DNA of 64,000 nt from Tubiluchus corallicola (Eukaryota > Priapulida > Priapulimorpha > Priapulimorphida > Tubiluchidae): positions 156,001-220,000 of the forward strand of contig JAQGDQ010000256.1 of NCBI GenBank assembly GCA_030141605.1, given 5' to 3'. The notes under the pieces are model-generated. The model had not been told where the DNA came from. It saw only the letters and a list, made by a program, of their open reading frames with translations, and made no database searches. Position numbers and translations under genes: made by a program. Of the stretch, positions 40,290-63,419 are shown in pieces (position 1 is the first letter of the stretch; every line of letters starts with the position of its first letter).

Positions 40290-41195
40290 ACACAAAATCG
40301 ATATTAATGGAAAAACAGAAAAACAAGTGTCACGTTTTTAGGCATCACTGTTAACAATAAACTAAAATGGAATAAACAGTTCGAAATAGCACATAGCAAA
40401 ATAGAAGTAAGTATAAGCTATCTGAGACAAGGGCCAACTAAATGTAGATACCAAACTACTTATATGCAACATTCATTTTGCCGCACTACACATACGGTTG
40501 CATACTATACAACCACGCTTAATAAAATAAATAATCTACAAAACTATGTTTTAAGACTAGTCACAAAGGGTAGCAATAGAGCAGCAAACAAAAAATTTAA
40601 AAAAGTGAAAGAAAGTCAATCATTTAGAGAAAATATAAACATGTCAATTATTCAGTTATATACAATTTTACACATTGGTCTTTCTTTATCGATACATTCA
40701 CAATATTAGTGTACCGTTCAAAATCAGTAGAACTTCCATGCTTACTACAGTTAATAAAACACCAGAACTATCAACATAAAACAAGTGTCATGAAAGTATA
40801 CTTACAGGATGAAAGTATAATTAAAACCGCCATAAGCTTGTGGAAAAATCAGGCACTACAGGATAAAGTTGCACTTACACTAGTAAACTAAAAGAAACTA
40901 TCCTAAAAAAATTACCTAATACCCGTCAATCGACACGATTTTGACAAATCAACAAAAATTACATGGAATTTAATTCACCAAACCGTAAATATCTCTTATA
41001 TTTACTTTTTTTGTTTTACTGTATATTAATATGTACATTTTGATTTAACAGATAGAACAGAATAGTCTGACACTAATGCCAACTATCAGTTCTGTCATAA
41101 TTGTGACTGACGGTATGCTGCTTCCATCTGTGAACACAACATACAATTACATATATTGTACCCCTGTGCATGTATTGTGTTAATGTTGGTTAATA
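40290..41195 (+). mobile_element. Broken non-LTR retrotransposon 3' region
   Basis: Frames with shifts read DINGKTEKQV and TFLGITVNNKLKWNKQFE, then LNKINNLQNYVLRLVTK, the FLGI.ID.KL.W...I and L.KLQN...R motifs that follow the RT domain in LINEs. The 3' end taataaagattctcc is followed by a CTGT microsatellite. Confidence 0.7.
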
Positions 41196-41204
41196 AAGAT
41201 TCTC

Positions 41205-41330
41205 CCTATCTGTTTGTCTGTCTGCCTGTCTGTCTATGTGTCTCTCTGTCTGTCTGTCTGACGGTCTGTCTGTCTACATATATATATATAACTATATATA
41301 ACTATATATATATATATATAGTTATATTGT
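41205..41330. repeat. (CTGT)n followed by (AT)n
   Basis: ctgtctgtctg to about 41275, then tatatata. It sits at the 3' end of the LINE fragment. Confidence 0.9.
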
Positions 41331-41877
41331 AGTGTAATAATGCGAAAATAAATAGAAGTTTCTATCGATTTCTTAAAATTTGCTTTAACAGAAAACCCAT
41401 TGATTGAAAATATGCATTATAGTTTTGTTTAATGTGAACAGTTTACATCTCAAATTGTTTAAACAACAAACATTTATAGCACAGCTCTGTACACTGCCAT
41501 TATCATAATTCTACATAGTACCATAATATATTAAAAACGTTAACAGTTTCTGTTTAGTTATTAATTTTACTGCTGCATGATTTTTTAACTATTTACGTGC
41601 TAAATATGTGCTCTTAAATGTGAACGTTATTATTAGTAATCGTAGCAGTAAACAAGTGAAAACTTCCTTTTGAACTGTGTGCGCCCGATGCAGCGCAAGC
41701 CTTGACGCTTTACGGCGGTTAATAGTAATATTTCATTAAAGTATTAAAATCGCCTGCATTTTTTTCATTAGAAAAGTAGAAAATTTTAGTCTATCAAATT
41801 CTGCTATCCAAGATTGTAAATATCAATTTTATAGTCAACAAACTAGTACTGCTACTAATAACAGGCTACGCATACCG

Positions 41878-41885
41878 TGACGTCA
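41878..41885 (+). promoter_or_regulatory. CRE palindrome upstream of the protamine-like gene
   Basis: Perfect TGACGTCA about 250 bp before the ATG, with a CRE half-like tgcgtcac near 41950 and a TATA-like atttatat near 42075. CRE elements bound by CREM drive post-meiotic sperm genes in mammals; a similar use here is inference. Confidence 0.4.
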
Positions 41886-42133
41886 GCTGCGTTTGTTTGA
41901 TGTTGTTATGGTTACACTAAACGCCTCTACCGTCACAAGCTATGACCTATGCGTCACTTCAGTTTTGCTGGCAGATAAGATGGTTGGGAAATAAAAACGC
42001 CATAAAACCACGTCTACATTTGGTCAAAAAGATGCCAACAAGTTGTTTCATTTGGCACTAATCGGGCATATTGGATTTATATGGGTTGATCGGCGCGCGG
42101 GTTTGAGAACCGAGCACTGGAGCCAATAACATC

Positions 42134-43017
42134 ATGGCTAGTAAGTTTTTTCCATAATCTGGTACGAAATTTTGTTTGAAATATCCAGTCGGCTTCATTT
42201 TATCTTCAGATATAAGTTTTGCTAAGTTCACGTAACTGTTTTTAGTCAGAATATGGATTTTTCAAGACCACGATATGATTCGCCACTAATTATAGCAATT
42301 TGCGGAACCCTCATGACTCCGCAAGGGGCCCACAGTCATAATATTATACAAGACTTAGAGCTCCTACAAACTTCTGTTTGGATTTGTGAAAATTTATTAA
42401 TGAGGAAAGGGAAAGGATAGTTTGATCACGATTATTGTGATTTACGGAATGTTTGTCAAGTTTGCACTGCCTTCTTCCAATCATCAATGTGCGGGCACAA
42501 AGCACATCTAGACTGCACGGATTTCTCGATTATGGGCAATCTTGGAAGAGTTTAGGATTTCGGGTTTTCACTGGGGTATTCTATATCAATTGTACCCGAG
42601 TAGAGGTCATCTGAGTGAAGCAGTGAAACTTAGTGTGCGTTATATACACTTTTTGAGCGACGTTTTGAAATTATAAAAATATAATTCGTAACAATTGACA
42701 GGCAGGAGCAGAAGCAGAAGTCCGAGAAGGAGCCGAAATCGCCGCCGTAGCAGCAGCCGCCGTCGACCAAAACACATATATGGAATCAAAAGATTAAGAG
42801 TGCCCCGTTCTCGCAGAGGCCGCCGTCGTAGACGCCGACCTAGAATCTTTAGAAGGTTAGTCTGTTCATAGACGTTGAGTAAGTTATAAAAGTATTGCAA
42901 GTTTTGCTCGCTTCTTTTCTTTTTCTCTTTATTTTCTTTTCTTTGTCTTACACTGGTTTTTATTTCAATTTGTATTATTTTTGTAGGGGCAAATCAGTCC
43001 TAATAATGGAAAATTAA
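42134..43017 (+). CDS. Protamine-like sperm nuclear basic protein, three coding exons
   Basis: Exons 42134-42140 (ATGGCTA then gtaagt), 42702-42855 (acceptor ttgacag, donor AGAAG/gttagt) and 42987-43017 (acceptor tttgtag, stop TAA). The joined frame is 192 nt, 63 aa, of which I count 26 Arg. It opens MASRSRSRSPRRSRNRRRSS, has a less basic middle (KHIYGIKRLRV), then RSRRGRRRRRRPRIFRR and a non-basic tail GKSVLIMEN. Proteins of this make-up compact sperm DNA in place of histones, and tunicates are known to have small arginine-rich protamines. Tyr in the middle and the absence of Cys are notable. The RS-rich start could instead suggest a small SR-type protein, but length and Arg clusters favour a protamine. 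An AATAAA lies 140 bp past the stop. Confidence 0.8.
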
Positions 43018-43156
43018 AGTATCTTGCCAACCGAAGAGGCAATCAGCAGCACTAATTGGAAATGAACAAAAAGAGCAAAACACAAAAATTTCATGTGTAA
43101 CCGCTGTCATTTTGAAAAGACTGTGATGTCTGTTAAGCTATGAGCTTGATATCGAA

Positions 43157-43162
43157 AATAAA
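43157..43162 (+). terminator. Polyadenylation signal of the protamine-like gene
   Basis: Canonical AATAAA, 140 bp after the stop codon and the first one on this strand after it. Confidence 0.6.
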
Positions 43163-43723
43163 CTATTGCGAAAAATTATTGAGAACATTTTAACTTGAAA
43201 ACATGGTCTTCATCTTTTCATTCATTTTAGTATCATTGTTATCATGAGCAAGTCAGCAACCCGTTTCAACTTGCATTTAATGCCAAAATTACAATTAGTT
43301 CCAATAAAAATAGAATCGTTAATTAACTTTTACTTTAAAATTTTGTATTCCCACGTCAGCGGTTAAAAATTCTCTGAGAATTTGGGAAAGCCTTGTATTG
43401 GGAAGAATTTGATAGGCCTTGTAAACCTTAAATTCCTATACGCCCTGAGAATTAGTAGGCTGTTCATTCATGACAAATGATTAAACTACTAAGCGAGAGC
43501 ATATTTAGGCTACAATTACCCAACACTCCAATATTTAAAAATCACTGCTGGCGATTCCACACTAATTTGACAGGTTGCATAAAATTCTATGCTAAATGAA
43601 TATAACCATCCTTCAACTTCGTTATTAATTAGTTTGAATTTGTAAGAAAGTTTTGACGTGTTTATTATACAACACTAATAAACAAACTTCAAGTGCACCA
43701 CAGCAGTTCACAATTGTGTAATA

Positions 43724-43725
43724 AT

Positions 43726-43822
<97 letters not shown>

Positions 43823-44290
43823 GTTTATTCTTAAAAACGCACTCTATCTGAAGATCTCAGTGCTACTTATAATACAGTTAAAAGAGATAAAAATCATAAA
43901 ACCAGTCACAATGAAGATAATTAGGCAGTTTCAGTTTAAAAGAAAAAGCAACGCATGACATTGCATAAAAAACTTACAGTTACAGTTTACAGTAAAAATA
44001 GTTAAAGCAGTTATAATTTTAAATTTATTTAATTTTAAAAAGTCGTGGTTACAAGTAAAAATGCAGAGATTAAATTAATATTCTAGAATATTTAAGTGCA
44101 AATCAATTAAACAGGAATAGCCTAAAACGATTCACTAAAATTTTGGAGAAACATTTTCGAGTGCTTTTTTGAAGGTTATGATAGAATTTAAAGCACAAAT
44201 CTCTTTAAGCAGAGCATTTCAGAACTTGGGAGCAGCAATAGAAAATGCGCTCGAAATCGCTTAAGGTACTATAGTGTAAGCCTATTGCAC
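43724..44290 (-). mobile_element. LINE 3' end (minus) with ATT tail
   Basis: The minus strand reads SAFSIAAPKF*NALLKE and then TFKKALENV, a decayed RAFSVAAPKLWNSLP...TFKK ending of LINE ORF2. Its 3' UTR ends aagaataaacta and runs into an (ATT)n tail (43724-43822). Confidence 0.7.
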
Positions 44291-44362
44291 ATTCACAGCA
44301 ATTATATAACTCACACAATTTCACATACATTAATCAAGAACTTTTATTATAATACATCATTA

Positions 44363-44569
44363 TGGCGTGTTTAGACTAGATAGTTTTCTCTCGCAAGTTC
44401 TCTCTGACAATAAACTTACAAGTGTGAACGGCTTTTCAAGTTCTCTCGCACGTTATTGCAAACTCAGCGAGAGTTGCTGAGAGTTCTTAGGCGTTCACAC
44501 TTGCGAGTTTACTCTCAGAGAGAACTTGCGCAGGAACTTGGGAGAGAACTCTCTAGTCTGAACACGCCA
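44363..44569. mobile_element. Palindromic MITE, PIF/Harbinger-like
   Basis: 207-bp foldback. The left arm tggcgtgtttagactag is mirrored by ctagtctgaacacgcca, and similarity runs through nearly the whole element (gcaagttctctctga; aagtgtgaacg). It is flanked by the 3-bp duplication TTA, typical of PIF/Harbinger elements. Confidence 0.8.
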
Positions 44570-45334
44570 TTATGGCAATCAACGTGAGTTTAGAAGTTCT
44601 ACGTTCGAAAAATTCTCGCCAAATGTCTTCCAATTGTTAGTATTTATTATACATAAACTATTTACATTAATACAGACAATAAGATAATTCAAATATTGAA
44701 TTGTGGTCACTTGCTTTATAAGCTTTCAAAAATAATGTGTATTAAACATAATATTAATTGACAGGAAAATTCTCAAGGTTTTATTCTTACTGAAAAACAA
44801 TGAAATAATCCCTTTAACTTTCAATTTTTTGTAGTAATTACTTTAATTCTAATTAGGCACTTCATTTTATGACAAACGAAAAACATCACGAGTATGAATC
44901 CACTGTTTTTTAAACAATTTTGTGACTTATTTCGCACTGATCATCGCATCAGATTCGAAAATCTCCGAGCATTAGAGAAAAAGCCTTTTATAAGTACTTT
45001 TGCTAAAATATGTATATTTTTAACGAAACTTTCTTAAATGACTACTGTAGCAAAATTGGTGACTCTGGGACTCTAGCAATTACTATATTGATAATACAAA
45101 ATTTAGGTGCGTGTAAATTAAAGAGTACTGTGCAACAAGCATTTACGTGCATTACGATTTTAGTATTTAATTAGTTTGTATAATTTAAAAGTATTTTATA
45201 GTATTTAATTAGTAATATAAAAGAAAAACTTAATAAAAAACAATGGTTAGATAAACATCCACTTTATAGTAATCACAGTAGTAAATGAAAACATTTTCCT
45301 CTGTCATTGATGGACATATATCACCAACATTACA

Positions 45335-56653
<11,319 letters not shown>

Positions 56654-58169
56654 CTGTAAAATACGTATATACCTATAATATATATATAATCTTTCTTTTA
56701 ATGCTTGTTTGTTGCAGTGTCCATGTTTAGAAAAATACAAAGTTTTCTCACTGAGTGGGAAGTTTTGGTAGCAGCATAAAATGAGATTCGTCGATTTTAA
56801 ACAAAATCACCCTGGCAACATGAATGAATATACGGAGGAATAAACGAACGAGCGAATGAACCAATCGATCAATCAATGTTACGATATCTTTTCTACCCTC
56901 TTCTCAAAAAAGTCATTGAGTTACTTCCTTCTACGAACTCAAAATATCGTATTTTATTTTAAATATTACTTTTCGCTGGACTGACTTTGGGATCGTACAG
57001 CGTTGTGTTGCGCAAAATGGTGTCCAGAACTTGATGGTCTTCCAGTCCTTCGAAGCCAGCTTTTAAACAACTTGAAAAGACAAAAAATATACAAATTAAT
57101 AATTATGCTTAGAAACTACAATTCTAGAGCTGAACATCAAAAACTGCATCAGACTTTAATAGATATTTCATATATACACCCATTGTAGAATTACTCTGAA
57201 CAAGAATTTTTCTAAGCAAATTGGTGACAAATATAGTTTTGCTGCATGATTCACTCAACTATCAGTAACATTATATCTGTATTGTAGACCTTTCCAGTGG
57301 GCGGTTCACAAACTGCAGTGCTGCTCCGTTTTGCTGTAACGTTCTTCACTATTTGCAATTTTACTTTTTCTAATTCAAATAAAATTTGACTCCTGTTCTA
57401 ATATCAACTAGTGGGAACAGTGTGCAGTGTTGTTAATATGCATTGTACTTCGTGCTGTTAACGCCCATGTAACACAATTAAAATGTTATAAAAGTGTCCA
57501 GTTTCGAACGTGATCCGCGCTTCCACCAATCAGCAGTATGTGGCCCAATCGTAGCTTTTATTCATTGGTCACAAATGCTTCATTAAAAATGATATCACAA
57601 AAAACGATCGCAGATTTTAATTTTCTTTTCAGATTTTGTAGATCATTGAACTTCTAGCTGGTTAGCTCGTTACTGATAGTATTTAATGTTGCTTTGTAAC
57701 TGGTCAAAATTAGGATTGAAGTGTTGAGTAGAGCACCCACTTTGGGTCAGGGTTAGTTCTGCCATTTTTGTTAAAAATTAATCATTTTTGTCGTAAACTA
57801 ATCAGATTGTCGAGAGAAACCTGGATATCGAGAAATATGCCAATCTCACCTACGTCATCATCCTATAAATTTCACTAAAATACTGTGATCATCTCTGCGA
57901 TGTCACGTCAGAGAAACGTCATGACAAAAAAGCAGTTGCAAAAAATCCCCCCAAAAGTCCCATGACTAAACTTCAATTTAATGAACTTGCAAACCTACGA
58001 AGTTTGACATAATGAAGGAATTACTGGAGATTAGGTATTGAATTGTCTCATCGAAAGTCAGCAAACGGGGGAGCATGGCAGTAATGAAAGTGACAGCGAC
58101 AGCTTTAACTCGAGTAAGATGGTGTGTGAAAGCAAAAGAAAGAGTAGGAGAGCGGCACACAGATAGACA

Positions 58170-58403
58170 GACTGACAGAGTGAGTGAGTGAGTGAGTGAG
58201 TGAGTGAGTGAGTGAGTGAGTGAGTGGGTGAGTGAGTGAGTGAGTGAGTGAGTGAGTGAGTGAGTGAGTGAGTGAGTGAGTGAGTGAGTGAGTGAGTGAG
58301 TGAGTGAGTGAGTGAGTGAGTGAGTGAGTGACTGAGTGAGTGAGTGAGTGAGAAAGAGACAGAAAGTGACAGAGTGTGTGTGTGTGTGATTTTGCGAGAG
58401 AGC

Positions 58404-58437
<34 letters not shown>

Positions 58438-58475
58438 AGAGGAGAGGGAGAGAGAAAGAGAGACAACGAATGCGA
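58170..58475. repeat. (GAGT)n array followed by GT and GA runs
   Basis: About 45 gagt units (to about 58352), then gtgtgtgtg and gagaga runs. The Ser/Leu/Thr/His repeat frames on minus are artefacts. Confidence 0.97.
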
Positions 58476-59727
58476 GCGAATTCACTAGTAATTATAATAA
58501 TAAGCTATTTATAAATTGAATGTGGCCTGAGTGGCGGGTGAGCTAAAATACTATTTATTCGAAACTATTTCATCGTAAAAAATTTTACTAACTAACAGAG
58601 AATGTTCATTAACTCATTATTCATATATAGCTACTGTCGCCACGTGCATTAAAATTAATGGCACGTGAGAATAATTCTCATTCTGCGTCAACTTTTGTGG
58701 CGCTTCTTTCCCCTTGAGGGCCACAAAGCATGTCAACAGAAAATTAAAATACTTCACTATATATAACATCAATAATGAAGATAATAACGTAATATGAGAG
58801 AAACCACACTGCGTGGAAATGTAATTTTAATTCTTCAATGCCTACAAACTAGTTTGCTAGTCTGCAGAGAAGTATCGAGATCGGGATCACTGGAAACTGG
58901 TTCGTCTTCACAATATCCACATATTGTAAATGTATATACAAAATTCACACTCGCACGCAGCCGAATGTCTAAATCATTTACACTACAGCCAAACGTGTGT
59001 CGGAAATATAAAATTCATCTGTTGTACTTGTACCACAATTTATCCTGTTCTTCGTTAGGCTTCAGTTCATTACAGACAATACGTTGACGTACATGATAGA
59101 GCCACATAAAAAGTTTACCAGTACCCAAGACTGATTTATTTAACTGCTCAAAAGTCAAAAACTCTTATTAATATCGGACCCTACCTGAAGTTATTCCTTA
59201 CAGCACAATTATTTTCCTCTACTTAGTTAAACATTTGTCATCTATATCTAATTAATAAGGCCCAATACTACTGATTATACACAATTGTTGCTTTACTAGT
59301 GTCTAGCTATAAATTTTAAGCTAGGCAACTGCTTGTGGATTATGATGTCAGGCTTTTATAGGAAAATTCGTAAGCTAAACTTAATACACTAACACCGTAG
59401 AATGGAGTATTCGACAGTATTGACCCACATACACTGACACTCAATTTTTGGCGAATGGTGCCTGGCTTCTTTCCTCTCAGAGCTTTTCAATCAGTCATCA
59501 CTATCGTGCAATGATTATGTTCAAAGCAAAATACGAAATATTACCACAGAATCTGCAAAGACTGATTTTTAAATACTAATCCTGAAAAATATATGGTAAT
59601 TTGGTAAAAAAAGTACCTAAGGTAAGTGTAGTCCAAATTTGTGGACTGGGTTGCATAACCAATTAAATGAAAGTAAAAATACGTACTTAAATAAGTATTT
59701 AAAAGAACTGTGATAAACAGCTATGTA

Positions 59728-59737
59728 TGAAAGAGCA

Positions 59738-59818
<81 letters not shown>

Positions 59819-59868
59819 ATGCATGCGCGTGTGCGCGTGCGTGCGTGTGTGCGTGCGTGTGTGTGTCC
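59728..59868. repeat. (GT)n-(GTGC)n array
   Basis: gtgtgt followed by cgtgcgtgcgtgc; alternating purine-pyrimidine throughout. Confidence 0.97.
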
Positions 59869-60291
59869 CCTTACTGCATGCATATAATACAGTATTTTTA
59901 CAGTAATACAATATAAAGGACAACAAACAGTCAAATGATTGTCTGAACCTATTGATTCACTACGACTTCAACAAATGATTTGCAATTGGTGCTTGGCAAA
60001 CAATGCAGCAGACTGAGGCAACTTGGATTATTTAAAACTAAAAGTGTGTGTAGCGTGTTAATATATAACAAGAAATTGTTATGTGATGCAATTACATGTT
60101 TTAATTTACGAAAGGATAATTAAATTTAGCTCACCTAAAATGAATACAGAAGAACGCGACTAAAACGCTGCAACCTGAATGCAAAATAGATTTTCTGGTC
60201 ATGTATCTTTTGTAGCACAAGAAACTGTAAAATCAAGAACGCCTGTCATTGCAAAACGATCACTGCATCATGAAAGAAAGACAGGGAAACG

Positions 60292-60379
60292 CAGATAGAG
60301 AAAAGGGGGGAAGAAAAGAGAAATAAGAGAAAAAAGAAGGGGAAAGGAAAAAAAGAGTGAAAAGAGATGAGCTGGAGTT

Positions 60380-60424
<45 letters not shown>

Positions 60425-60425
60425 T
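60292..60425. repeat. Purine-rich tract with (GA)n
   Basis: gggaagaaaagagaaataag, then a gagaga run at 60380-60421. Confidence 0.9.
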
Positions 60426-60747
60426 GTGTTTGAAAGAAGCAGATAGAAGAGTAAACAAAACAGTAACGAAAGAAAAGGAAACAAAGAAACCAGGAAAGGA
60501 AAGGGAACAAGGTTTAAAGTGAAGTTTGCATACTAAAGCAACACATAAATTTGAACGACGAGACTGATTATAAACTTTTGAACAAAATCACACAAGTAGC
60601 TGAAAATACTATAATGCATCATGTATAAGAATGTTAGCCATATTGAAGAGTTATTAAAATTATTAAATCATTCTAATCTAAATAATCTAGCAAGTAACCT
60701 AACCTCTAAGCAAACTTCCATTCTGGTAATATGATTATAAATACAAC

Positions 60748-60807
60748 CTTTAAATTTGGATAAACGAAATCGTGAAATCAAAGGCTCAAGATACGCCGTC
60801 CTCTTGA
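60748..60807 (-). CDS. Candidate upstream receptor exon (weak)
   Basis: 60 bp between a possible acceptor (gataaccag) and donor (AAAG/gttgta). It would encode AYLEPLISRFRLSKFK and join the 56580-56653 exon in phase. The pattern loosely recalls the N-terminal helix and RIRPNFK motif of glycine receptors. It is short, poorly conserved, and could be chance. Confidence 0.25.
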
Positions 60808-62360
60808 CTGGTTATCTGATCAGTGAATGTCGAGAGGAGAACTTAGCTGATTTTGAAATTTTCCGGCTTTCACGATCACAATATGCAGCACAAAACACAA
60901 ATCACTGTGACAAATAAAATACCGACATTCTCTGCTGAAGTTTAGACAATATCTTTCCGAAAACCAAACATGCAAATGTCGTTGAAATGACTGTAAAGTC
61001 TTGAGGTCGCCATCCGTTATTAACGAACGTTGTTATAGAAACCGGCGGATTTACCACTTTTGGAAGCCATAAAGTCACTTATTTCGGAAGCCATAGTTTC
61101 TGTATTCTAATGGCTTAAAACTAGCAGAGCCAGATCTTTTTACTTTTGTTCAATTGTGAAAATCTACACTAGCTTCATCAATGATTTGTAGTCTGGCGCA
61201 GTGTACCAGCCCCAGTGCAACAGAATAGTTGGCTTCGCAGACGATGCGTAGCGCAATTATGTGGAATTTGATTTGAAGCATAGCTAAATGCATTATGCAT
61301 TCCTGCAGGTACCGTACAAGTTGATGAACAATGTATCATTCCGCGTTAATGTTGCATTATTTCAGTGGGCAAATTTAATTGTCAGTGCTGCGTTTATACT
61401 GCGTTTACGCTAAATGTGTTACCCGGCAAGAGAGACAGTCCTTTCACACGTTCCCTAGGAACCAAGTTTTTCATAAGTTCCTCGCAAATTTTAAAAAAAA
61501 TTGTTAAAATAGCAATTGTAACAGGAACCACATGGTAAATTTGGTTCCGAATCTACAATTCATGAGAATTCTGATGGCATCAAACTTGTCTTCAAAAGTC
61601 TACTGGAAAGTCACTGGTGTAACCAAAAGTAGACACCACCTTTTTTTAAACAACCCAAACATGTTTTACACATAGTAGGCCGATCAAGATTGGACAACAT
61701 TTCGGCAGTAACAGAAGCACACGCATTCCTCATCCGTTCCTCAAGGGTTAGGCTTGGTGGCGTTCACTTTGCTGTCCACTAAGGTAGCTCAACAAAAACT
61801 TGCATGGTATGTGATGTGGCTAGTCGCTCCTCTAAATCAGCATGGCAGCAGAAGAAACGGTATAAAACATAAGCGTAAATTCAATAATTTCTCAATTACT
61901 TAGTAAGAGTTTACCACAAGATGAACGTTCGTTAGCCAATTAGCAGCAAAAAATTAAATAAAATTGGTGGGTGACTGTTTATGAATTGTCTAAAGTACGC
62001 ATGACGCGTTGTCTTTCTACGTGTGTGGAATAAAGCGATTGTAAATAAAGCGAATAAAGCGTCTGCGTTTTATTCACGACTGACCCCGAATGCAGACATC
62101 ACACAATCATAGCTTGCCCAGCAATATTTAAAATTAGGGAAACTATAAAAGAAAAGAAACTGTTTTTATCCACTTTATTGTTCTAGCAACGAATATCCAC
62201 TCTCAGTTTATTAAACCTTCTTTAACGAGAGTGCATTGTGTAACAGGCAAACTCTAGGGCAGCCTTCACATAAACAATAGTAGGATGTACTATTGATGAT
62301 AAATAACATTCACACTATAAATCAAGTTATTTTGCCAAAAACCATTGAAAAAACCAGCAC

Positions 62361-62710
62361 AGAGACCCGCAAAACTAGAAAATTAAGTGCATGGACCCGC
62401 AAAACTAGTAAACTAAGTGCAGAGACCCGCAAAACTAGAAAATTAAGTGCAGGGACCCGCAAAACTAGTAAACTAAGTGCAGGGATCCGCAAAACTAGAA
62501 AACTATGTGCAGGGACCCGCAAAACTAGAAAACTATGTGCGGGGACCCACAAAACTAGAAAACTAAGTGCAGGGACCCGCAAAACTAGAAAACTATGTGC
62601 GGGGACCCACAAAACTAGAAAACTAAGTGCAGGGACTCGCAAAACTAGAACGCCAAGTGCAGGAACCCGTAATACTAGAAAACTAAGTGCAGGGACCCAC
62701 AAAACTAGAA
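62361..62710. repeat. 30-bp minisatellite, 11 full copies, open on both strands
   Basis: Unit aaaactagaaaactaagtgc plus agggacccgc, starting every 30 bp from 62371 to 62671. Because 30 is a multiple of three, a plus-strand frame (ATG 62296 to 62772) reads KTRKLSAGTR over and over, and a minus frame is also open. Coding function is not supported by any unique domain. Confidence 0.95.
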
Positions 62711-62827
62711 ATTCCAGTAAGACTTTTTATATTAAACAGCAGTCGCGACACGTAAAACTGGCATACAGCTGACCCTAAGTACCAAACTGAAGGATTCATA
62801 CATTCCCAGACATTTAGACTTTTATAA

Positions 62828-63405
62828 GCAAATTATAGGCAGGCAGACAGGCAGGTAGGCATCTTGTCCGTTTCGTGCTTTTGAATCAAAATGAAAATTT
62901 TTTCACTATTCAGCAAACTAAATGCCCATTCATTTTGTGTCAAATAGCAGCCATTTTTTGCGGGTCCTTGTACTTAGTTTTCTAGTTTTGCAATTCCCTG
63001 TGCTAGTTACTGGCACTGCTGTACTAGACAGGCAGCTAGGAATGCAGGCAGGCAGGTAGGTAGGCAGGTAGGCAGGCAAGTTGGTGAAAGGCAAGCAGAC
63101 AGGCAAGTAGGTAGGTAGGCAGGCAGGGAGGCAGGCAGGTAAGTAGGTAGGGAGATAGGTAGGTAGGTAGGTAGGTAGGTAGGTAGGTAGGTAGGTAGGT
63201 AGGTAGGTAGGTAGGTAGGTAGGTAGGTAGGTAGGTAGGTAGGTAGGTAGGTAAGTAGGTTGGTAGGTAGGTAGGTAGGTAGGTAGGTAGGTAGGTAGGT
63301 AGGTAGGTAGGTAGGTAGGTAGGTAGGTAGGTAAGTAGGAAGGTTGGGAGGCAGGCAGGTTACCTGCCTGCCTTCCTACCTACTTGCCTGCCTATCCACC
63401 TAGTT
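62828..63405. repeat. (TAGG/GGCA)n array with an inverted end
   Basis: aggcaggcag motifs at 62837-62860, then from 63028 mixed ggca/ggta tetranucleotides and a long pure taggtaggtagg core (63150-63335). It ends in a palindrome: ggcaggcaggt (63350-63360) against acctgcctgcc (63362-63372). Confidence 0.95.
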
Positions 63406-63419
63406 TTATACAGTGCGCA

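Larger units (their letters stand above)
56660..62290. other. Probable 5' region or intron of the receptor gene, simple repeats
   Basis: Holds the GAGT, GTGC and GA arrays and the weak exon candidate at 60748. The missing 5' receptor exons should lie here or beyond the window. Confidence 0.4.

Noticed and set aside
57978-58485. Long Ser/Leu/Thr/His frames on minus
   Set aside because: They come from GAGT and GA microsatellites.
62293-62772. 159-codon basic repeat protein
   Set aside because: Entirely explained by an in-frame 30-bp minisatellite; both strands are open and the flanks have no domain. Kept as a repeat.
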